64,000 nt of DNA, from the NCBI RefSeq assembly GCF_900184935.1, contig NZ_FXYE01000002.1, forward strand, positions 1,302,001 through 1,366,000. The letters are read 5' to 3'. Position 1 is the stretch's first letter, and every line of letters begins with the position of its first letter. Made by a program: the position numbers and the translations under genes. Under the pieces are notes generated by a model. The model was not told the DNA's origin. It searched no databases and was given only the letters and a program-made list of their open reading frames with translations. Of the stretch, positions 26,923-38,073 are shown piece after piece. The DNA is from Actibacterium lipolyticum (GTDB lineage Bacteria; Pseudomonadota; Alphaproteobacteria; Rhodobacterales; Rhodobacteraceae).

Positions 26923-29466
26923 ATGTCCCGTTTTGAACCCCGCGAGATCGAGCCAAAATGGCAATCCGCCTGGGAGGAAGCCGGCACCTTCACCGCCGTG
27001 CGCGATGAAGCGAAGCCGAAATACTATGTGCTAGAGATGTTCCCCTATCCGTCGGGGAACCTGCACATGGGGCATGTGCGCAACTATACTATGGGCGACG
27101 TTGTGGCCCGGTATAAGGCCAGCAAAGGTTTCAGCGTTCTGCACCCGATGGGCTGGGATGCGTTCGGCCTGCCCGCGGAAAATGCCGCGATGGATAAAAA
27201 TATCCACCCGGGCGCGTGGACCTATCAGAATATCGAAAGCATGAAGTCTCAGTTCGCGGCCCTTGGGCTGTCGCTGGACTGGAGCCGCGAATTCGCGACC
27301 TGTGATCCGGAATATTACGGCCAGCAGCAGTCGATGTTCATCGACTTCATGGAAAAGGGGCTGGTTTACCGCAAGAACGCGGTCGTCAACTGGGACCCGG
27401 TGGATATGACCGTTCTGGCCAACGAACAGGTCGAAGACGGCAAAGGCTGGCGTTCAGGCGCGCCGGTCGAACGGCGCGAGCTGACACAGTGGTTCTTTAA
27501 GATCAGTGATTTTTCCGAAGAACTGCTGGAGGCGCTGGACGGGTTGGACAACTGGCCCGACAAAGTAAAGCTGATGCAACGCAACTGGATCGGCAAGTCA
27601 CGCGGGCTGCAATTCGCGTTCTCGACCATCGACGCACCCGAAGGGTTTGACCGGATCGAAGTCTACACGACTCGTCCCGATACGTTGAACGGCGCGTCCT
27701 TTGTTGGCATCTCGCCCGACCATCCGCTTGCCAAGGCGCTGGAAAAGGACAACCCCGAACTGGCCGCCTTCTGTGCCGAGTGCCGCAAGATGGGCACCAG
27801 CGAAGAGGAAATGGAAAAGGCCGAGAAGAAGGGCTTTGATACCGGCCTGCGCGTGCGCCACCCGTTTGATACCGCGTGGGAGCTGCCGATCTATGTCGCC
27901 AACTTCATCCTGATGGATTACGGCACGGGCGCGATCTTCGGTTGCCCGGCCCATGATCAACGCGATTTCGAATTCGCCACCAAGTATGATCTGCCGATCA
28001 ATGCAGTCTTCACCGAAACGGACGCCGAAGACGCGCCGCTTGCCGAAGCCTTCGTTCCGGCGAAAACCGAAGCCGTTAAATTTGTGCGCGGCTTTGCGGG
28101 TGAAGACGTTCAAACCGGCGAACAAGCGATCGACGCGGCGGTGGACTTCTGTGAATCCAACGGCATTGGCCAAGGCGTGACAAAGTTCCGCCTGCGCGAC
28201 TGGGGACTTTCCCGTCAGCGGTATTGGGGCTGCCCGATCCCGGTGATCCACTGCGACGACTGCGGTGTCGTGGCCGAAAAGAAAGAGAACCTGCCGGTCA
28301 AACTGCCCGACGATGTGAATTTCGACAAACCCGGCAACCCGCTGGACCGCCACCCAACATGGCGTAACTGCGAATGCCCAAAGTGCGGCAAGCCTGCGCT
28401 GCGTGAAACGGACACGATGGATACGTTCGTCGACAGTTCGTGGTATTTTGCGCGCTTCACCTCGCCCGGCTGCGCAACCCCGACCGACGCGACCGAGGCG
28501 GAATACTGGATGAACGTCGATCAATATATCGGCGGCGTCGAGCATGCGATCCTTCACCTGCTCTATTCCCGCTTCTTTGCCCGTGCGATGCAGATCTGCG
28601 GCCACCTGCCCCCCAAGGCGGTTGAACCGTTCGACGCGTTGTTCACCCAAGGCATGGTCACGCACGAGATTTACCAGACCCGCGATGAAAACAATCGCCC
28701 GGTGTATCACCTGCCCACCGATGTCGAAGACGGCAAGCTGAAGGCGACGGGCGAAGCGGTAGAGATCATTCCTTCCGCCAAAATGTCGAAGTCCAAGAAA
28801 AACGTGGTGGACCCGGTCAGCATCGTTTCGACCTATGGCGCCGATACGGCCCGCTGGTTCGTTCTGTCCGACAGCCCCCCGGAACGTGACGTTGAATGGA
28901 CCGCTGCCGGTGCCGAAGCATCGTATAAGCACCTGTCGCGCGTTTGGCGGGTCGCCAACGATATTGCCACCGCCGAAGGCGAAGGCACGGGCGACGATGA
29001 CCTGCTGCGCGCGATGCACAAGGCGATTCACGATGTAACGATGGGGATCGAAAGCTTTGGCTTTAATACTTCGGTCGCCAAGCTTTACGGCTATGCCAAC
29101 GCGCTTCAGAAATCCAAGGCCGGTGCCGCGACCAAGCGTCAGGCGATGATGGTAATGGCACAACTGATGTCGCCAATGACCCCGCACCTGTCCGAAGAAA
29201 TCTGGGCGCTGCTGGGCGGCGAAGGCCTGATCGCCAACGCCCCATGGCCCATCGCGGACGAGGCGATGCTGGTCGAAGACACCGTAACCATGCCGATTCA
29301 GATCAACGGCAAGCGTAAGTCCGAAGTCAGCATTCCAAAGGACATGCCGAAGGAAGAGGTTGAAAAGCTGGCGCTGGCCGATGATGCTGTGGTTAAGGCG
29401 CTGAATGGCGGCGCCCCGAAAAAGCTTATCGTCGTACCGGGCCGCATCATCAATGTCGTCATCTGA
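26923..29466 (+). CDS. leuS: Leucyl-tRNA synthetase
   Basis: An 847-residue class I synthetase that charges tRNA-Leu. The HIGH motif is H48-M-G-H51 in [12 protein letters not shown], the KMSKS loop is residues 620-624, and a large editing domain lies in between. The C-terminal anticodon-binding part is complete. The start [13 protein letters not shown] is the family start. It heads a three-gene run with lptE (overlap 14 bases) and holA (overlap four), an order typical of alphaproteobacteria. Confidence 0.98.
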   Translation: MSRFEPREIEPKWQSAWEEAGTFTAVRDEAKPKYYVLEMFPYPSGNLHMGHVRNYTMGDVVARYKASKGFSVLHPMGWDAFGLPAENAAMDKNIHPGAWTYQNIESMKSQFAALGLSLDWSREFATCDPEYYGQQQSMFIDFMEKGLVYRKNAVVNWDPVDMTVLANEQVEDGKGWRSGAPVERRELTQWFFKISDFSEELLEALDGLDNWPDKVKLMQRNWIGKSRGLQFAFSTIDAPEGFDRIEVYTTRPDTLNGASFVGISPDHPLAKALEKDNPELAAFCAECRKMGTSEEEMEKAEKKGFDTGLRVRHPFDTAWELPIYVANFILMDYGTGAIFGCPAHDQRDFEFATKYDLPINAVFTETDAEDAPLAEAFVPAKTEAVKFVRGFAGEDVQTGEQAIDAAVDFCESNGIGQGVTKFRLRDWGLSRQRYWGCPIPVIHCDDCGVVAEKKENLPVKLPDDVNFDKPGNPLDRHPTWRNCECPKCGKPALRETDTMDTFVDSSWYFARFTSPGCATPTDATEAEYWMNVDQYIGGVEHAILHLLYSRFFARAMQICGHLPPKAVEPFDALFTQGMVTHEIYQTRDENNRPVYHLPTDVEDGKLKATGEAVEIIPSAKMSKSKKNVVDPVSIVSTYGADTARWFVLSDSPPERDVEWTAAGAEASYKHLSRVWRVANDIATAEGEGTGDDDLLRAMHKAIHDVTMGIESFGFNTSVAKLYGYANALQKSKAGAATKRQAMMVMAQLMSPMTPHLSEEIWALLGGEGLIANAPWPIADEAMLVEDTVTMPIQINGKRKSEVSIPKDMPKEEVEKLALADDAVVKALNGGAPKKLIVVPGRIINVVI

Positions 29467-29947
29467 CCGCCGAACAATGCTGTTTATGCTCGCGGCCCTG
29501 CCATTGGCGGGCTGCGGGTTTACACCAGTTTACGGCACCGGCGGCGCAGCCGACGGGCTGACTGGCCGCATATTGGTTGCCGCGCCAAAGAACCGTGTCG
29601 GGTATGAACTGGCCGGGCGTCTGGAAGAACGTCTGGGCCGCACCCAGACGCCCGATTTCAAGCTAAGCTATGCGATCAAGACCAGCGCGCAGGGTGTGAC
29701 CATCACGTCCAGCCAATCGACGACGCGCTATAACCTATCGGGCGACGTCAGTTATACGCTTGTCGATCAAGCAACCGGCGCGCTGCTGACATCTGGCGCT
29801 GTGAACAGCTTTACCGGCTATTCCGCTGCTGGCACGACCGTTGCCACCAGCGCTGCCGAAACAGACGCATATAACCGGCTGATGATTATCCTTGCGGATC
29901 AAATCGTCGCCCGGCTGCTTGCCACCGCTGAAAGTTGGGCCGAATGA
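29453..29947 (+). CDS. lptE: LPS-assembly lipoprotein LptE
   Basis: A 164-residue lipoprotein: signal peptide ending in LPLAGC (C21), then [14 protein letters not shown], the LptE opening, and later [14 protein letters not shown]. LptE plugs the LptD barrel and helps place LPS in the outer leaflet. The ATG at 29453 is inside the end of leuS, and the lipobox position supports it over an upstream in-frame start. It overlaps holA by four bases. Confidence 0.9.
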   Translation: MSSSDRRTMLFMLAALPLAGCGFTPVYGTGGAADGLTGRILVAAPKNRVGYELAGRLEERLGRTQTPDFKLSYAIKTSAQGVTITSSQSTTRYNLSGDVSYTLVDQATGALLTSGAVNSFTGYSAAGTTVATSAAETDAYNRLMIILADQIVARLLATAESWAE

Positions 29948-30963
29948 AACTTTCCGGGCGCGACGCGAACCGTTACTTTGCCAAACCGGACCCCCGGCGC
30001 ACTGGCCTGTTGATCTATGGTCAAGATGCCATGCGCGTAGCCCTGAAACGGCAAGAGGTGATCGCCGCCCTCGTTGGCCCCCAAGGCGAAGAAGAAATGC
30101 GCCTGACCCGCATTCCTGCATCTGACCTTCGGTCTGACCCGGCGCAATTGCTGGACGCGCTAAAGTCACAAGGGTTTTTTCCCGGGCCCCGCGTTGCCTT
30201 TGTCGAAGAGGCAGGCGATGGGCTGGCCCCGACAATCAAGACCGCCCTGTCCGAATGGCAAGAAGGTGACGCCCAACTGGTTGTCACAGCGAAACAGCTG
30301 AACGCACGTTCAGCCCTGCGCAAGTTGTTTGAGGCCCACCCGAACGCCTATGCCATCGGCATCTACGACGATCCCCCCTCGCGGGAGGATATTGAGGCAG
30401 AGCTTCAGAAACACCGCCTGACGGCTGACAATGACGCGATGACGGACCTGACCAACCTGTCGCGCATGTTGGACCCCGGCGATTTTCGCCAGACCATCGA
30501 AAAACTCTCTCTGTACAAATTCTCGGACCCGTCGCCCGTGACCGGCGAGGATATTCTGGCCTGCGCGCCCACCTCGACCGAGGCGGCGCTGGATGATGTC
30601 TTGAACATCGTGGCCGAAGCCCGCACGACAGAAATCGGCCCGATCATGCGCAAACTGGAAAGCCAGGGCGTTCAGCCTGTCGGCTTGTGCATTGGTGCAA
30701 CCCGTCATTTCCGCACGTTGCACACAGCAGCCTGCGATCCGGGCGGTCCCAGTTCGGGAATCAGCCGCATGCGCCCGCCTGTATTTGGCCCACGACGGGA
30801 CAGAATGGTGCGACAAGCCTCTAAGTGGGGGGTGTACCGGCTTGAACAAGCGCTGACCATTCTGACCGATACGGATTTACAGCTTCGCTCCACCCAAAAA
30901 GCACCGACTATGGCCCTCATGGAACGTGCACTTATACGTTTGGCTATGTTGGGGTCTCGATAG
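29944..30963 (+). CDS. holA: DNA polymerase III subunit delta
   Basis: A 339-residue HolA protein. It opens [16 protein letters not shown], with LLIYGQDAMRV and the later LTDNDAMTDLTNL-type region, and ends with a typical C-terminal helical domain. It is the wrench subunit of the clamp loader that opens the beta clamp during replication. The start shares ATGA with the lptE stop, so its expression should be coupled to lptE and leuS. Confidence 0.9.
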   Translation: MKLSGRDANRYFAKPDPRRTGLLIYGQDAMRVALKRQEVIAALVGPQGEEEMRLTRIPASDLRSDPAQLLDALKSQGFFPGPRVAFVEEAGDGLAPTIKTALSEWQEGDAQLVVTAKQLNARSALRKLFEAHPNAYAIGIYDDPPSREDIEAELQKHRLTADNDAMTDLTNLSRMLDPGDFRQTIEKLSLYKFSDPSPVTGEDILACAPTSTEAALDDVLNIVAEARTTEIGPIMRKLESQGVQPVGLCIGATRHFRTLHTAACDPGGPSSGISRMRPPVFGPRRDRMVRQASKWGVYRLEQALTILTDTDLQLRSTQKAPTMALMERALIRLAMLGSR

Positions 30964-31064
30964 AGTAGCCCGCTAACCTTTTGGACATGTTGCAGCAGCC
31001 AAAACTTCCTGCAAGATGAGGGGGTTAGACGAAGTTCCTCTGTTAAGTGTGCAAATGTTTCGCT

Positions 31065-31105
31065 ACGCCCCTCACGTGCCTCACGTTGAGGGGCGTAAGT
31101 TTTTT
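31065..31105 (+). terminator. Terminator after the leuS-lptE-holA run
   Basis: Ten-base stem ACGCCCCTCA / TGAGGGGCGT (31065-31074 and 31087-31096), 12-base loop, then AAG and TTTTTT (31100-31105). It lies 102 bases past the holA stop; nothing else coding was recognised in 30964-31185. Confidence 0.85.
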
Positions 31106-31185
31106 GCGCGCAAGGCTTCTGCACCTGCGCACCTTTTCATTTACCCCCAATTCCCCAAATGTAGGTGGCAAACAGAAGGCCACAC

Positions 31186-32169
<984 letters not shown>

Positions 32170-32178
<9 letters not shown>

Positions 32179-33249
32179 GACGGCACTGACAGGGCGACGC
32201 AACGAACGGGGCGTCGCCGGGCCACGCCCAACGCGCAAGATCAGATCCGGACGTGCGGCGCCAAGGCCGAACTCTGCCTGAACCTGCTCGCGCAGGCTGG
32301 GGACCTCAACCGGTTGGTTCAGAAAGGCGCATTTCAAACCATCGATGGTCGCCTGAAGCATCACACGCTGGCACGCACGCCCTGCCGCAACCCAACCGGC
32401 GGGATTATCGCTGGGCCCGACCAATATGATGAACCCGGCCGAAGACGCGACCTGTTCAACAATCTTCTGGTTTTCGGCCTTAGCGGTGAACACGAACGGA
32501 AAAGCCGCCCGCCCCGCCCAGCTTGGCAAACTGGGGTTGCCGGTTGAGCCCGAAAAAAGCCCGTCGCCCTTGTCCGCCGCCTCAACCGGGTTAAACCGCA
32601 ACCAATCGCGCAGCTCGCGCACAAACGCCGGGTCCGCGATTTGGTCAGAGTTTCCGGCGACCACCAGATCGGTCAGTTTGGCCACCGGCCCCGGTTCAGA
32701 AATGAAGATTGCCTGTGTCTCATGCTGTTGGGCGGCTATGATCAGGCGCGCCGCCTCCTGCGTCGTAAGGGCCGTGCCATCATACATACCCCGCGTGCTT
32801 TGGCGTTCGGGTATCGCTGCAATCAACCGCTGACGCTCGACAGTGCCTGGTGTCAAATCCACAACCATCCGCCCCCCGTCAAACGCCACATCGCCAGCCA
32901 TCCCTTGCGCACGCGCCGCAATAACAAGGTTTTCCACGGCGCATCCCAAGCTTGCAAAAAGGTGATGGTCGTCGGGGTCGACAACTGGTGTGCTGCGGGT
33001 GAAATCGGGCAATACATCGATGGCGCCGTCCTGTGAAACAAAGCGCCACGGCTGTGTGTTATGCCCGTTTGCCGCAAGCGTAGCATAACGAACCAGCGCA
33101 GCATGATCCGCGCCCAAAGGTTGATGCATTCGCGCCAACGCGGCGTCATATCCTGCGGTGCGCCGCGCGTTCAGAACGGCCGCGCCAACCCCGCCTGCCC
33201 CCAGCACAGCGCCGCCAAGAATCATTCGTCTGGTCAGTTGGCGTTTCAC
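32170..33249 (-). CDS. Acg-like nitroreductase-family FMN protein with exported N-terminus
   Basis: A 359-residue protein of the nitroreductase fold resembling the Acg group: [17 protein letters not shown] is the FMN-binding N-terminal helix and the later [20 protein letters not shown] block also fits. The N-terminus has twin arginines (R7-R8) before a hydrophobic stretch, suggesting Tat export or membrane anchoring. I prefer the GTG at 33249 because GGAGGG lies five bases before it; an ATG at 33264 gives five more residues. Its role is unknown. Confidence 0.8.
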
Positions 33250-33377
33250 GGCCGCCCTCCACATTGCTTAGCGTAAACCTGCCGTGGGAACCGGGTATTG
33301 TCCTTGATCCGTCGCAAATAACTTGCCCAGTGGGGTTTTGCCGGGCCAGATATGCAAAAGGCCAAGGGAGGGACGCC

Positions 33378-33971
33378 ATGTACACCGTCATCGGAACCGT
33401 CAACAGCCGCGCTTTGCGGGTTTTGTGGATGTTAGAGGAACTGGAACAGCCCTTTGAACATGTGATGGCTGGCCCCCGTTCGGACGATGTGATGGCCGCC
33501 AACCCTTCCGGCAAGGTTCCGGTTTTACTGGACGAGGCAGAGGCAATCACAGATTCCGCCGCCATCCTGACCTATCTGGCCGACAAGCACGGCGCGCTAA
33601 GCTTCCCGCCCGGAACGATTGAACGCGCACGCCAAGACAGCCTGACCCACTTCATCCTTGATGAGTTTGACGCCGCGCTTTGGACCGCCGCGCGCCACAC
33701 GTTCATCTTGCCCAAAGAACGGCGCGTTCCCGAGATCAAGGAAAGCCTGAAATGGGAATTCGAGAACAGTCAAAGGACGCTGGTTTCGCGCATGTCCCAC
33801 GGACCGTTCTTGATGGGAGAGCAGATGACCATTGCCGACATCATGCTGACCCACTGCCTGAATTGGGCCTATGTCGCCAAATTCCCAGTGACCGAGCAAC
33901 CCTTGCTCGATTACGGCAAATCGATGCGCCAACGCCCCGCCTATAAGCGTGCGATGGCCCGTCAGGAATAA
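33378..33971 (+). CDS. Glutathione S-transferase family protein
   Basis: A 197-residue protein with the GST thioredoxin-like N-terminus (YTVIGTVNSRALRVLWMLEEL, then NPSGKVPVLLDE and ESxAIL-type ITDSAAILTYLA) and a helical C-terminus. GSTs conjugate or reduce with glutathione in the cytosol; a Ser-type active site around residue 9 is plausible. The ATG at 33378 with GGGAGGG upstream is the obvious start, so an upstream in-frame extension is ignored. Its end overlaps the convergent flavoprotein gene by ten bases. Confidence 0.9.
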   Translation: MYTVIGTVNSRALRVLWMLEELEQPFEHVMAGPRSDDVMAANPSGKVPVLLDEAEAITDSAAILTYLADKHGALSFPPGTIERARQDSLTHFILDEFDAALWTAARHTFILPKERRVPEIKESLKWEFENSQRTLVSRMSHGPFLMGEQMTIADIMLTHCLNWAYVAKFPVTEQPLLDYGKSMRQRPAYKRAMARQE

Positions 33972-35131
33972 GCCGCAGCTGCACGCCCGGCCCACAGCCC
34001 GGTGGCAAGGCAGGCGGTGATCAGATAGCCGCCTGTCGGCGCTTCCCAATCCAGCATCTCTCCGGCGCAGAAAACGCCGGGCAGATCACGCAGCATCAGG
34101 GTGTCATCCAGCCCATTCCATTGCACGCCACCGGCCGTCGAAATCGCCTCGTCCATCGGGCGCGGGCCATCGTGGCGGATGGGAAGTGATTTTACCAAAT
34201 GCGCCAGCGCCATACCTTCGGGCAGCGGGCGCGCGAATTCCATCAAAAGCGCCTGACGCGCCGGATCAAGTTTCAGCGCCTTGCGGATGTGGTTTGAAAC
34301 GCTGCTTTTCCCACGCGGACGGTTCAGGCGTTCGGCGATCTTTTCCACGGTCCAATCCGGCATCAGGTCGATGCTAAGGTCTGCCCCGTCACGGACCGCG
34401 CTGGAAATGGCGTATATCCCGCCGCCTTCCAGCCCACGCTGCGAAATCACGAACTCGCCGCGCACAACTTGCCCGTCGGCCTGCAGGGCTGCCCCTTTGA
34501 CCGGCGCACCAAAATGGCGCGCCATCTGGGGCGACCACGCAACCTTCAGCCCCACATTCGCGGGCTTGAACGGGGCCAGCGGAACACCCTTCGCCGACAG
34601 GATGTCAGCCCACGCGCCATCCGATCCCAACCGGGCCCAGCTTGCCCCACCCAGCGCCAGAACGATCACCGGCGCCGACAGTTCGCTGGTTCCGTCCGGT
34701 GTTTCGAAAACCGCTTTGCCGCTGGTCAGGTCACACAATCGGTATCGCGTGCGAAAGGTCACCCCTTTGTCCGACAACCGCGCCAACCATGCCCGTAACA
34801 GGGGCGAAGCTTTCATCGCCGTTGGAAAGACCCGGCCGGATGAGCCGGTGAACACCTCTTGCCCCAGCTGCTGCGCCCATGCCTGAACGGCGGCGGGGCC
34901 GAATGCCTTAATCATCGGGCCAAGTGGGCCTGCGTCTTTTCCATAGGCATGCATGAACTTGGCGTCGGGTTCGTCCTTGGTCAGGTTCAACCCGGACTTA
35001 CCGGCCATCAGGAACTTGCGCCCTACGGATGGTTTTGCGTCCACCACCAACACTTGCCGCCCGGCATCGGCCAACGCCTCGGCCGCCATCAGACCGGCGG
35101 GGCCTGCGCCAATGATCAATGCGTCTGTCAT
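33962..35131 (-). CDS. HI0933/BaiN-type FAD flavoprotein (TIGR03862-like)
   Basis: A 389-residue flavoprotein with the N-terminal dinucleotide motif IIGAGPAGLMAAEAL, KFLMAGKSGLNLT and the C-terminal FCAGEMLDWEAPTGGYLIT. This HI0933-like group is widespread and of unclear substrate; some members reduce bile-acid-like or other unsaturated compounds. It overlaps the mechanosensitive channel gene by four bases (ATGA), so the two are probably co-transcribed. Confidence 0.87.
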   Translation of the reverse strand: MTDALIIGAGPAGLMAAEALADAGRQVLVVDAKPSVGRKFLMAGKSGLNLTKDEPDAKFMHAYGKDAGPLGPMIKAFGPAAVQAWAQQLGQEVFTGSSGRVFPTAMKASPLLRAWLARLSDKGVTFRTRYRLCDLTSGKAVFETPDGTSELSAPVIVLALGGASWARLGSDGAWADILSAKGVPLAPFKPANVGLKVAWSPQMARHFGAPVKGAALQADGQVVRGEFVISQRGLEGGGIYAISSAVRDGADLSIDLMPDWTVEKIAERLNRPRGKSSVSNHIRKALKLDPARQALLMEFARPLPEGMALAHLVKSLPIRHDGPRPMDEAISTAGGVQWNGLDDTLMLRDLPGVFCAGEMLDWEAPTGGYLITACLATGLWAGRAAAAYS

Positions 35132-36444
35132 ACTTGCGGCGGCGTTCCTTTGAACTCCACAACCCGGTGTGGGTACGGAATTTCGATGCCATTGTCGCGC
35201 AGCGCGTTCCAGACCAAGAACAGCACATCCGAGGTGTATTTGTTCGCACCGTCATCAATGCCATTCACCCAGAATTCGACGGCAAAATCTATGCCGCTAT
35301 CGCCAAAGCCGCGCAGCTCGCAATCTGGCGGGTATGGCTCGTCCAGCACATCGGGGTGCTTGGCCACGGCTGCTTCGATGATCGCAGGCACGGCGTTGAT
35401 GTCGGTGTTGTAGCTAACGGAAAACGGTGCTTCGTATCGGTTGGCGCTGCCTGAATCAGAATAGTTGACCACGCGGGTGGTGATGAAATCTTCGTTCGGC
35501 ACCACGATCCAACGGCCATCGAAGCTTTCCAAAATGGCCGCGCGGGCGGTCATTTTGACGATCGTGCCCGCCTCTCCCCCGTCCAGTTCGACGTAGTCGC
35601 CAACGGTTGCCTGCCCTTCCAGCAACAGGATCACGCCCGAGATAAAGTTCGATGCAATTTTTTGCAGGCCAAAACCAAGGCCAACACCAATCGCACCACC
35701 CAGAACCGCAAGGGTGGACAGGTTGATCCCCAGGATGTTCATCAACAACAGGAACGCGACGCCAAAGATCGAAATCTCGGCCGCTTTCATTGCCAGTTCC
35801 CGTGTGGCGGGGCGCAACTCCTCTTGCTTGCCGATATAGGCGGCGGATTGGTCATTCGACCAACGCCCCAGCCAGAACAGCAGGCTTCCGGCGATGAGAC
35901 CGCGGATCAGCGACATGACAGAGAACGAGATATTGCCAACACCCACCCGTGTTTCGGTCAGGTGAAGCGAAGCCAGATCCAGCAGGCCCAGCGCATAAAG
36001 CGCGGCAATCGGGATAAGGATGTAACGGCCAAGCAGGCGCAAGAAGCCGTCTTTAATGATGTCACGCACCAGAATGCGTGCCGCAAGAAACATGAAGACC
36101 CGTTTGCCGAACGCAATCACCGCGCCCGATCCGAAGACAGATCGCGTAATTTGTTCCCCCAGCCCCGTCAGGGCATAGGCCAGCAAAGGCAGTAACAGCG
36201 GCAAGAACATCAAAGCAAAGCGCCGTGCGCGGGCGATGATATTTTCCTGATCCTCAGCCGGCGTCAGGATGCGTGTGACAATTGGGGTAATCTTTCGCGT
36301 CGCCACCAGTGCGATCAAGAACGCCACGACAAGGATGGCGAATTGCGACCACGCGGCGGGGCTGGTTAGCCACTTTAATGCGATTTCCCAACCTTGCTGG
36401 GCAAAGCCAAGCGCTTTTTGAACGATTTCAGGTTGGTTTTCCAT
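35128..36444 (-). CDS. MscS-family mechanosensitive channel
   Basis: A 438-residue inner-membrane channel. Several N-terminal hydrophobic helices are followed by the pore-lining helix and MscS core: GAIGVGLGFGLQKIASNFIS and then GQATVGDYVEL, with a soluble C-terminal vestibule. It should open under membrane tension to release solutes after osmotic downshock. The ATG at 36444 has AAAGGCG upstream. It is larger than E. coli MscS (about 286 residues), with extra N-terminal helices. Confidence 0.9.
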   Translation of the reverse strand: MENQPEIVQKALGFAQQGWEIALKWLTSPAAWSQFAILVVAFLIALVATRKITPIVTRILTPAEDQENIIARARRFALMFLPLLLPLLAYALTGLGEQITRSVFGSGAVIAFGKRVFMFLAARILVRDIIKDGFLRLLGRYILIPIAALYALGLLDLASLHLTETRVGVGNISFSVMSLIRGLIAGSLLFWLGRWSNDQSAAYIGKQEELRPATRELAMKAAEISIFGVAFLLLMNILGINLSTLAVLGGAIGVGLGFGLQKIASNFISGVILLLEGQATVGDYVELDGGEAGTIVKMTARAAILESFDGRWIVVPNEDFITTRVVNYSDSGSANRYEAPFSVSYNTDINAVPAIIEAAVAKHPDVLDEPYPPDCELRGFGDSGIDFAVEFWVNGIDDGANKYTSDVLFLVWNALRDNGIEIPYPHRVVEFKGTPPQV

Positions 36445-36565
36445 CTATCACGCCTTTCGCCACACCAAAGTATGAAGACAAGCTGATACAATGAATTGCT
36501 GTAATCTCAAGGTGCAAGGTCACAGGCACGCAGGAATTCGTTGCGCATTTGCCCCCGCCGAAACC

Positions 36566-37192
36566 CTATACGGGTTTGCCGTTGCACATATCCTTGATCG
36601 AAACACGAATTTTCGGCGCGGCCGCTTCGGCGTCGGCACATAAGGCGTCGATCGCCCCCGGCAGTTCGTCTTTCGCGACAATGCGCTCGATCAGGCCAAA
36701 GGCATACGCCTCTTCCGCTGTCAGTTTCGCACCGCCCATTAGGATCATCTTGGCCCGCGCAGGGCCGACCAACGCCACCAACCGGCCCGGATCAGAGGGT
36801 TGCGGAAGAAAGCCAAGCTTCATCACGGGGTAAAAGAACTTGGCCGAAGGCACAGCGATGCGCATGTCGCAGGCCAAGGCCATACCAAACGCGCCACCCG
36901 CCAGCGTGCCATTCAAGGCGCACAGGGTCAGGCAATTCAAATTGGCCAGCCGCGTCGAAAGGCGCTCCCAGACGCCATCGGTGGCCAAGCCTGCCTTCGC
37001 CTCGTCCAGATCGGCACCCGCGCTAAACACTTTGCCTTCGCCCGTCAGAACCAAGGCCGCGACATCGGCGCGCCCGGCTTCGGCAAAGATCACCTCAAGC
37101 TCGCGCAACATCTCTTTGGTAAGGGAGTTCGCCTTGTCGGGGCGGTTGATCGTGACGGTCCAGCGGGCATCGCCCTTTTCCAGTGCAATCAT
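36566..37192 (-). CDS. Enoyl-CoA hydratase/isomerase family protein (short)
   Basis: A 208-residue crotonase-fold protein: VTINRPDKANSLTKEML, VLTGEGKVFSAGADLDE and GAFGMALACDMRIAVPSAKF, which holds the oxyanion-hole glycine. It is about 50 residues shorter than typical hydratases, mainly at the C-terminus, so the C-terminal helical region may be reduced. Acyl-CoA substrate and reaction are unknown. It overlaps the SDR gene by four bases. Confidence 0.87.
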   Translation of the reverse strand: MIALEKGDARWTVTINRPDKANSLTKEMLRELEVIFAEAGRADVAALVLTGEGKVFSAGADLDEAKAGLATDGVWERLSTRLANLNCLTLCALNGTLAGGAFGMALACDMRIAVPSAKFFYPVMKLGFLPQPSDPGRLVALVGPARAKMILMGGAKLTAEEAYAFGLIERIVAKDELPGAIDALCADAEAAAPKIRVSIKDMCNGKPV

Positions 37193-37944
37193 TGGCCAAC
37201 TCCGATGCGACGGCGGATCTCAGGATCACGAAGCGAAATTTCCTGTCCAATGAATTCATCCGCATCGCTTGTGCACATCCACATCAGCGCCTTGGCGGGC
37301 CATTCGGGGGGAATATGATCTTCCCACGCAAGCTCGCTGACCGGGTTTACACCGCTGGCCTTGATTTCGCGCTGCATCTGGGTGGCGACGGTGCCGGGCG
37401 AAAGGCCCATCGCGCGGATGCCCTTTGCGCGCTCTTCCTTGTCCAGACACATGGTCAGCATCGCAGCAGCGGCCTTGGAGGTGCAATAATGGCTCCAACC
37501 CTCCAGCGCGTTATGAGCCGCACCGGAACTGATGGTCAGCACAGAACCGCCGCCCGCGCGGTGCATCACCGGCAACGCGGCGCGCATTCCGTAAAAGACG
37601 CCTTTCAGGTTGATGTCGATAACGTGATCCCACGCCGCAGGGTCGGCTTTTTCCATCCGGGAAATCGGTTCGATAACGCCCGCGTTGTTGATCAACACGT
37701 CCAGCCCGCCAAAGGCCTTGACCGTGGCGCTTACCGCCGCCTCGACATCCGCGTAGTTGCTGACATCGCAGGGCAGCGCGAGGGCCGCATCGCCAATCTC
37801 TGCGCTAAGCTTTTCAAGCGCTTCGCCGCTGCGTGCGACAAGCGCGACCTTGGCGCCCGCCTTGGCGAAATGGTGCGCGGCAGAGGCCCCAATGCCCCGG
37901 CTTGCCCCGGTGATCAGTACCGTCTTTCCAGTCATGTCAGCCAT
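37189..37944 (-). CDS. SDR-family oxidoreductase
   Basis: A 251-residue classical short-chain dehydrogenase. The cofactor motif is TGASRGIGASAA, the NNAG motif is LINNAGVIEP, and the catalytic Ser and Y-x3-K are in TISSGAAHN and SHYCTSKAA. It acts with NAD(P)H on an unknown alcohol/ketone. The next gene is an enoyl-CoA hydratase-like protein starting within its stop (ATGA), so a shared acyl or acid metabolic step is likely but unproven. Confidence 0.92.
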   Translation of the reverse strand: MADMTGKTVLITGASRGIGASAAHHFAKAGAKVALVARSGEALEKLSAEIGDAALALPCDVSNYADVEAAVSATVKAFGGLDVLINNAGVIEPISRMEKADPAAWDHVIDINLKGVFYGMRAALPVMHRAGGGSVLTISSGAAHNALEGWSHYCTSKAAAAMLTMCLDKEERAKGIRAMGLSPGTVATQMQREIKASGVNPVSELAWEDHIPPEWPAKALMWMCTSDADEFIGQEISLRDPEIRRRIGVGQ

Positions 37945-38073
37945 CGCAGCCCCCTATCACTTACACAATTGGTACCCTGCAAACTTGACCGTTTCTAGCC
38001 ACTTCATGCCCTTGACCCTTTTGCCGCGAAAGCAGATTGTTCCGCCAACTAATTTATTTTGGAAGGCACAGTT

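Noticed and set aside
27598-29187. A 529-codon minus-strand frame inside leuS
   Set aside because: It is a shadow of the leuS codon pattern, without RBS or family match.
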